In this document: positions 4,878 through 7,795 of the stretch, piece after piece
How positions within the stretch are numbered: position 1 is the first letter of the stretch
How the letters are laid out: every line of letters starts with the position of its first letter
Assembly: GCA_022360235.1 (NCBI GenBank)
Contig: JAKSDE010000298.1
Coordinates: 1-7,795, forward strand
From: Cytophagales bacterium
GTDB lineage: Bacteria; Bacteroidota; Bacteroidia; Cytophagales; Amoebophilaceae
Direction of reading: 5' to 3'
Length of the DNA stretch: 7,795 bases
Notes under the pieces: model-generated
Database searches by the model: none
What the model was told of the DNA's origin: nothing
What the model saw: the letters and a program-made list of their open reading frames with translations, nothing else
Made by a program: the position numbers and the translations under genes

Positions 4878-6281
4878 TTACATTCTTTCTCTATACTGGT
4901 CAATCAATCTGGCAATTATTTTTTGTTTATACAGGTTAGGGAAAAACTCAAAAAGACAAGTATGTTTATGAAAATCTAGTTTGAGTGCATTTTCAAGATA
5001 GATAAACGACTCTCGGTAGAGACCGGCTTTTATAAGGTAGACTGTAAGACGATAATATAAGTCAGCGTTTTCTGGTATTTCTTCAAGCGCATTTTTTATT
5101 AAACTAATCGCCGCTGTATAATCGCCTTGTTCATAAAAAACATAGGACCACTCTAGCCAGATATCAACATTAAGTGGGTCTAGCTGATTAGCGGTTTCAT
5201 ATGCTTCTAAACTAGCGGTGATATTGCCTATGTTATATTCTGTTTGTGCCAGTGCCTTCCAATACAAGATATTTTTGGGCACCAGCTTGATAGACTTGTT
5301 GAAGAAGTGAATGGCTTCGTACCACCTTTCTTGCTTACTTAGACAACAGCCTATACCAAACCAAGCAGGTGCATACGTATAGTCTATCATAGTAGCCTTT
5401 TTGTAATATTTAATAGCAGTATCAAGCTCTTTCATTAATTCAGATGCCTTTCCTATCCCATAATATACAAAAGCACTCGGCCCATCCACTTTTAATCCAA
5501 TTTTATAAGCTTTGAGGGCTTTTTTTAAACTACCCACTTGTAAATAAGCATTTCCTAGGCTCAAATAAGCAATACCATAATTTTCATCAGCAATTGTGGC
5601 ATAATCGAAGGCGTGAAGTGCATCTTTCCATCTACCTAATTTTTCATATACGACACCAAGACTATGCCAAGCTACAGGAGAATATGGATCGAGGTCAATA
5701 AACGCCTTATAGTAGTCTATACTTTTCTCTAAATCACCTAAAGCCTCTAGACAGCACGCAAGTTCGTAGAGAGCTTCTTCGTTTTTGTTGTTAAAAGAGA
5801 TAGCCTTTTTGTAGTACACAACGGCCTTCTCAAACTTACCCATCCTCTGGTAGGTTATCGCAAGATGGGTGTATATTATGTCTTTTTCTTCAACACCAAG
5901 AAACTCCAGCCTTTCATAAAGCGCGATGGCTTTTTCATAATTACCCACGTCAGATAGTATACTACCTTTCAATAATATAAGCTCACTATTGTTTGGATAT
6001 ATATTCTCAATATCTTCTATGAGGTCTAGGGCCTCCAATTCTTTTCCTAAGAGACTTAAAATTTGTGCTTTAGCAAGTATTAATTCTAGTGACGCTGGAT
6101 ACTGTTCTAACGCAAGTTGGCACGCTTGTAATGCTTTATCATAATACCCTTCATCTAATAAGTGTGAAATAATGTATTCGTAGTCTTCTAACGCAAAGAA
6201 GTAAGTACTTTCGCCTTGTAGAGCAAGTTCAAAGCACTTTAAAAGTTTAATTCTTCCCTTTTTTCCGAAACTATCTTTCAT
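4878..6281 (-). CDS. Large tetratricopeptide-repeat (TPR) protein
   Basis: A 467-residue protein made almost wholly of about 12 TPR units from residue ~33 to ~437, each near 34 residues. Clear ones are EEALYELACCLEALGDLEKS..., SPVAWHSLGVVYEKLGRWKD..., YGIAYLSLGNAYLQVGSLKK... and NADLYYRLTVYLIKAGLYRE.... A short cap follows (CLFEFFPNLY then IIARLIDQYRERM). I see no signal peptide or membrane segment, so it is likely a cytosolic scaffold. The YFFALEDYE start and the FFP cap resemble a conserved Bacteroidota TPR protein of similar length whose function I do not know. It starts at ATG 6281; upstream is the divergent uvrA region. After the stop the same frame stays open for 33 more codons into a repeat-like insert. 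TPR arrays are common in amoeba symbionts, but this one looks like a core gene, not an effector. Confidence 0.9.
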   Translation of the reverse strand: MKDSFGKKGRIKLLKCFELALQGESTYFFALEDYEYIISHLLDEGYYDKALQACQLALEQYPASLELILAKAQILSLLGKELEALDLIEDIENIYPNNSELILLKGSILSDVGNYEKAIALYERLEFLGVEEKDIIYTHLAITYQRMGKFEKAVVYYKKAISFNNKNEEALYELACCLEALGDLEKSIDYYKAFIDLDPYSPVAWHSLGVVYEKLGRWKDALHAFDYATIADENYGIAYLSLGNAYLQVGSLKKALKAYKIGLKVDGPSAFVYYGIGKASELMKELDTAIKYYKKATMIDYTYAPAWFGIGCCLSKQERWYEAIHFFNKSIKLVPKNILYWKALAQTEYNIGNITASLEAYETANQLDPLNVDIWLEWSYVFYEQGDYTAAISLIKNALEEIPENADLYYRLTVYLIKAGLYRESFIYLENALKLDFHKHTCLFEFFPNLYKQKIIARLIDQYRERM

Positions 6282-6337
6282 GATTTTTCATTGAATTTCT
6301 AAGCGAAAGGTAAATAATTTTAGATTAAATAGTAACT

Positions 6338-6368
6338 GTTAACTATAAATAGCCTACTGCATTACAAA
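6338..6368 (-). promoter_or_regulatory. Possible promoter of the TPR gene
   Basis: On the minus strand TTTG (6365-6368) is followed after 19 bases by TAGTTAAC (6338-6345). The spacing fits the Bacteroidota pattern TTTG-N19-21-TAnnTTTG, but the -7 box matches only in TA and one T. It would start transcription about 50 bases before the ATG. Tentative. Confidence 0.25.
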
Positions 6369-6423
6369 GTTCTATATTTAAATGTAAATTAAAATTATAA
6401 ATTATATATACCCTCTTTCTGAG

Positions 6424-6446
6424 TAAGCTTAGCTACGCCAAGCTTA
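6424..6446. repeat. Palindrome in the TPR-uvrA divergent region
   Basis: TAAGCTT (6424-6430) and AAGCTTA (6440-6446) form a perfect 7-bp inverted repeat with a 9-base spacer, between the two divergent genes. It has no T-run on either side. It may be an operator shared by both genes or simply chance in AT-rich DNA. The rest of 6282-6561 is AT-rich and shows no gene. Confidence 0.3.
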
Positions 6447-6547
6447 ATGAAAAATTTGCTGAATTAAAAATGCTGCTCTTCTTTGTACTGAAACACAAAG
6501 ATAAATAGGAGATTCAAACTCACCTAGCATTGAATTCATATTATCCC

Positions 6548-6555
6548 TATCTTTA
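6548..6555 (+). promoter_or_regulatory. -7-like box just upstream of uvrA
   Basis: TATCTTTA matches the Bacteroidota -7 consensus TAnnTTTG at all but the last base and ends six bases before ATG 6562. If it is used, transcription would begin at or next to that ATG, giving a leaderless message or favouring the second ATG at 6580. No TTTG lies at the proper -33 distance. Confidence 0.25.
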
Positions 6556-6561
6556 GACTAT

Positions 6562-7795
6562 ATGAAGTCTTTAAGCTTTATGCATAACCCTTCTTTTAGT
6601 GAAAAGGGCGAACTTGATGCGTTGGATGCAAGAGAATACATCATTGTAAAAGGTGTAAAAGTCAATAATTTAAACAATCTCAGTGTTGCTATTCCTCGTA
6701 ATCAGCTTGTTGTTATTACAGGCCTTTCTGGCTCGGGCAAGTCTTCACTAGCATTCGATACACTTTTCGCCGAAGGGCAACGAATGTATGTAGAAAGCCT
6801 GAGTGCTTATACTAGACAGTTTCTTGGAAGAATGGAAAAACCAGCCGTGGATTATATTAGAGGTGTTTCCCCAGCCATTGCGATTGAACAAAAGACAAAT
6901 ACTAAAAATCCTCGTTCAACTGTTGGCACCACCACAGAAATTTATGACTATTTAAAATTACTATATGCAAGGATAGGCGTTACTTATTCTCCTATTAGTG
7001 GGCAAAAGGTGACGAAAGATAACATCTCTGACGTGGTTGACTATATCAATAGTTGGGAAGAAGGTACCAAGTTGATGATCTTATTTCCTCTGAAAAAGAA
7101 TCGTAGTCCTATAGAAGCATTAAAAATAGAGCTAGGGAAAGGGTTTACCCGAGTCGTACAAAATCATAAAACGTTGTTTATTGAAGATATTACCGCTGCC
7201 TCCAATAGCTTTGTTGACAAGGATAATACTTATGTCCTGGTTGACCGCTTAGTAGCCAACAGAAAAGAAAAAAATAATCAATTTAGAATAGCAGACTCGG
7301 TTCAAACTGCTTTTTTTGAAGGAGAAGGAACGTGTTTAGTCGTTGTCGTCGGCAGAGAGGAAAGAACTTTCTCTGACAGGTTTGAACGAGATGGTATGAC
7401 GTTTGAAGTTCCTTCCGTTCATCTTTTTAGCTTCAATAACCCCTATGGTGCCTGTAAAACTTGTGAGGGCTTCGGAAAAATAATAGGTATCGACGAAGAT
7501 AAGGTGATTCCTAACAAAAGTCTCTCTGTTTATGAAGGAGCTATTTTCCCCTGGCGTAGCAAAACAATGAAAAGATGGGTCAATCCTTTGATTACGCATG
7601 GCAGCGATTTTAATTTTCCAATTCATAGACCTTATAAAGATTTAACAGAAACACAAAAAAAGCTTTTATGGACAGGCAATAAATTTTTCAAAGGACTTGA
7701 TGATTTTTTCGAACAGTTACGCACGCAAGCGCATAAAATTCAGTACAGAGTATTATTATCACGCTACAGAGGGAAAACAGACTGTCCTAGTTGTC
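6562..7795 (+). CDS. uvrA: Excinuclease ABC subunit UvrA (N-terminal part)
   Basis: The first 411 codons of UvrA, open to the window end; full proteins are ~930-950 residues. UvrA is the damage-sensing ATPase of nucleotide excision repair that loads UvrB. Walker A GLSGSGKS is at 54-61, followed by the family hallmarks FAEGQRMYVESLSAY and FLGRMEKP, then NPRSTVGT and EIYDYLKLLYARIG. The UvrB-binding/insertion region follows (about 150-280). The first zinc module is seen as C298-x2-C301 (ACKTCEGFG) and C408-x2-C411 at the edge. The CPxC-like stretch seen in other phyla after ARxG is replaced by YSPISGQKV, which I recall as usual in Bacteroidota. The start is ATG 6562; ATG 6580 is equally in frame, and both give an N-terminus about 20 residues longer than E. 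coli's. It is divergent from the TPR gene. Confidence 0.95.
   Translation, partial: MKSLSFMHNPSFSEKGELDALDAREYIIVKGVKVNNLNNLSVAIPRNQLVVITGLSGSGKSSLAFDTLFAEGQRMYVESLSAYTRQFLGRMEKPAVDYIRGVSPAIAIEQKTNTKNPRSTVGTTTEIYDYLKLLYARIGVTYSPISGQKVTKDNISDVVDYINSWEEGTKLMILFPLKKNRSPIEALKIELGKGFTRVVQNHKTLFIEDITAASNSFVDKDNTYVLVDRLVANRKEKNNQFRIADSVQTAFFEGEGTCLVVVVGREERTFSDRFERDGMTFEVPSVHLFSFNNPYGACKTCEGFGKIIGIDEDKVIPNKSLSVYEGAIFPWRSKTMKRWVNPLITHGSDFNFPIHRPYKDLTETQKKLLWTGNKFFKGLDDFFEQLRTQAHKIQYRVLLSRYRGKTDCPSC

Noticed and set aside
1286..6281. The five-gene minus-strand run as a new functional system
   Set aside because: YchF, AI-2E transporter, PUR protein, ferredoxin and TPR protein are widespread core genes with no known joint role. 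Spacing of 225-295 bases in two places argues against a single operon.
7336..7626. 96-residue minus-strand open frame
   Set aside because: It is antisense to uvrA, which is strongly conserved through this stretch.

Overview
The window suggests an AT-rich Bacteroidota genome, probably a host-associated lineage close to 'Candidatus Amoebophilus'. Three things point there. The PUR/DUF3276 protein and the long TPR protein with an FFP motif are, to my knowledge, mainly Bacteroidota families. Most starts lack a clear Shine-Dalgarno. The left end is full of decayed transposase fragments. The phylum call is fairly strong; the genus is inference.

Region 1 (1-1285) is a graveyard of mobile elements, and no intact gene was found there. 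In order it holds: a helix-turn-helix remnant of a serine recombinase; the N-terminus of an Rpn/YhgA-type nuclease cut by the left end of an IS1595-family element; the first ~40 codons of that element's transposase, itself cut at about 718; the C-terminal part of a REP-associated tyrosine transposase (RAYT) with an apparent in-frame internal deletion; a compact hairpin 2 nt past its stop; and a GAACTCA heptamer repeat.

Region 2 (1286-6281) is a conserved run of five genes, all on the minus strand. In transcription order they are: a 12-repeat TPR protein, a Chromatium-type 2[4Fe-4S] ferredoxin, a PUR/DUF3276 nucleic-acid-binding protein, an AI-2E/PerM-family membrane protein, and the GTPase-fold ATPase YchF. 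The permease and ychF are 75 nt apart and ferredoxin and PUR 84 nt apart, so each pair could be co-transcribed. The intergenic spaces hold several clean inverted repeats. There is a tandem-hairpin leader before the permease, a perfect 10-bp palindrome before the ferredoxin, and a ~106-bp repeat-like insert after the TPR gene.

Region 3 (6282-7795) is a divergent intergenic region followed by the N-terminal 411 codons of uvrA on the plus strand, which runs off the window.

No coherent new multi-gene system is visible. The genes are housekeeping and not obviously linked in function. The most interesting material is the repeat and remnant structure, above all the RAYT fragment with its hairpin, plus the leader structures.
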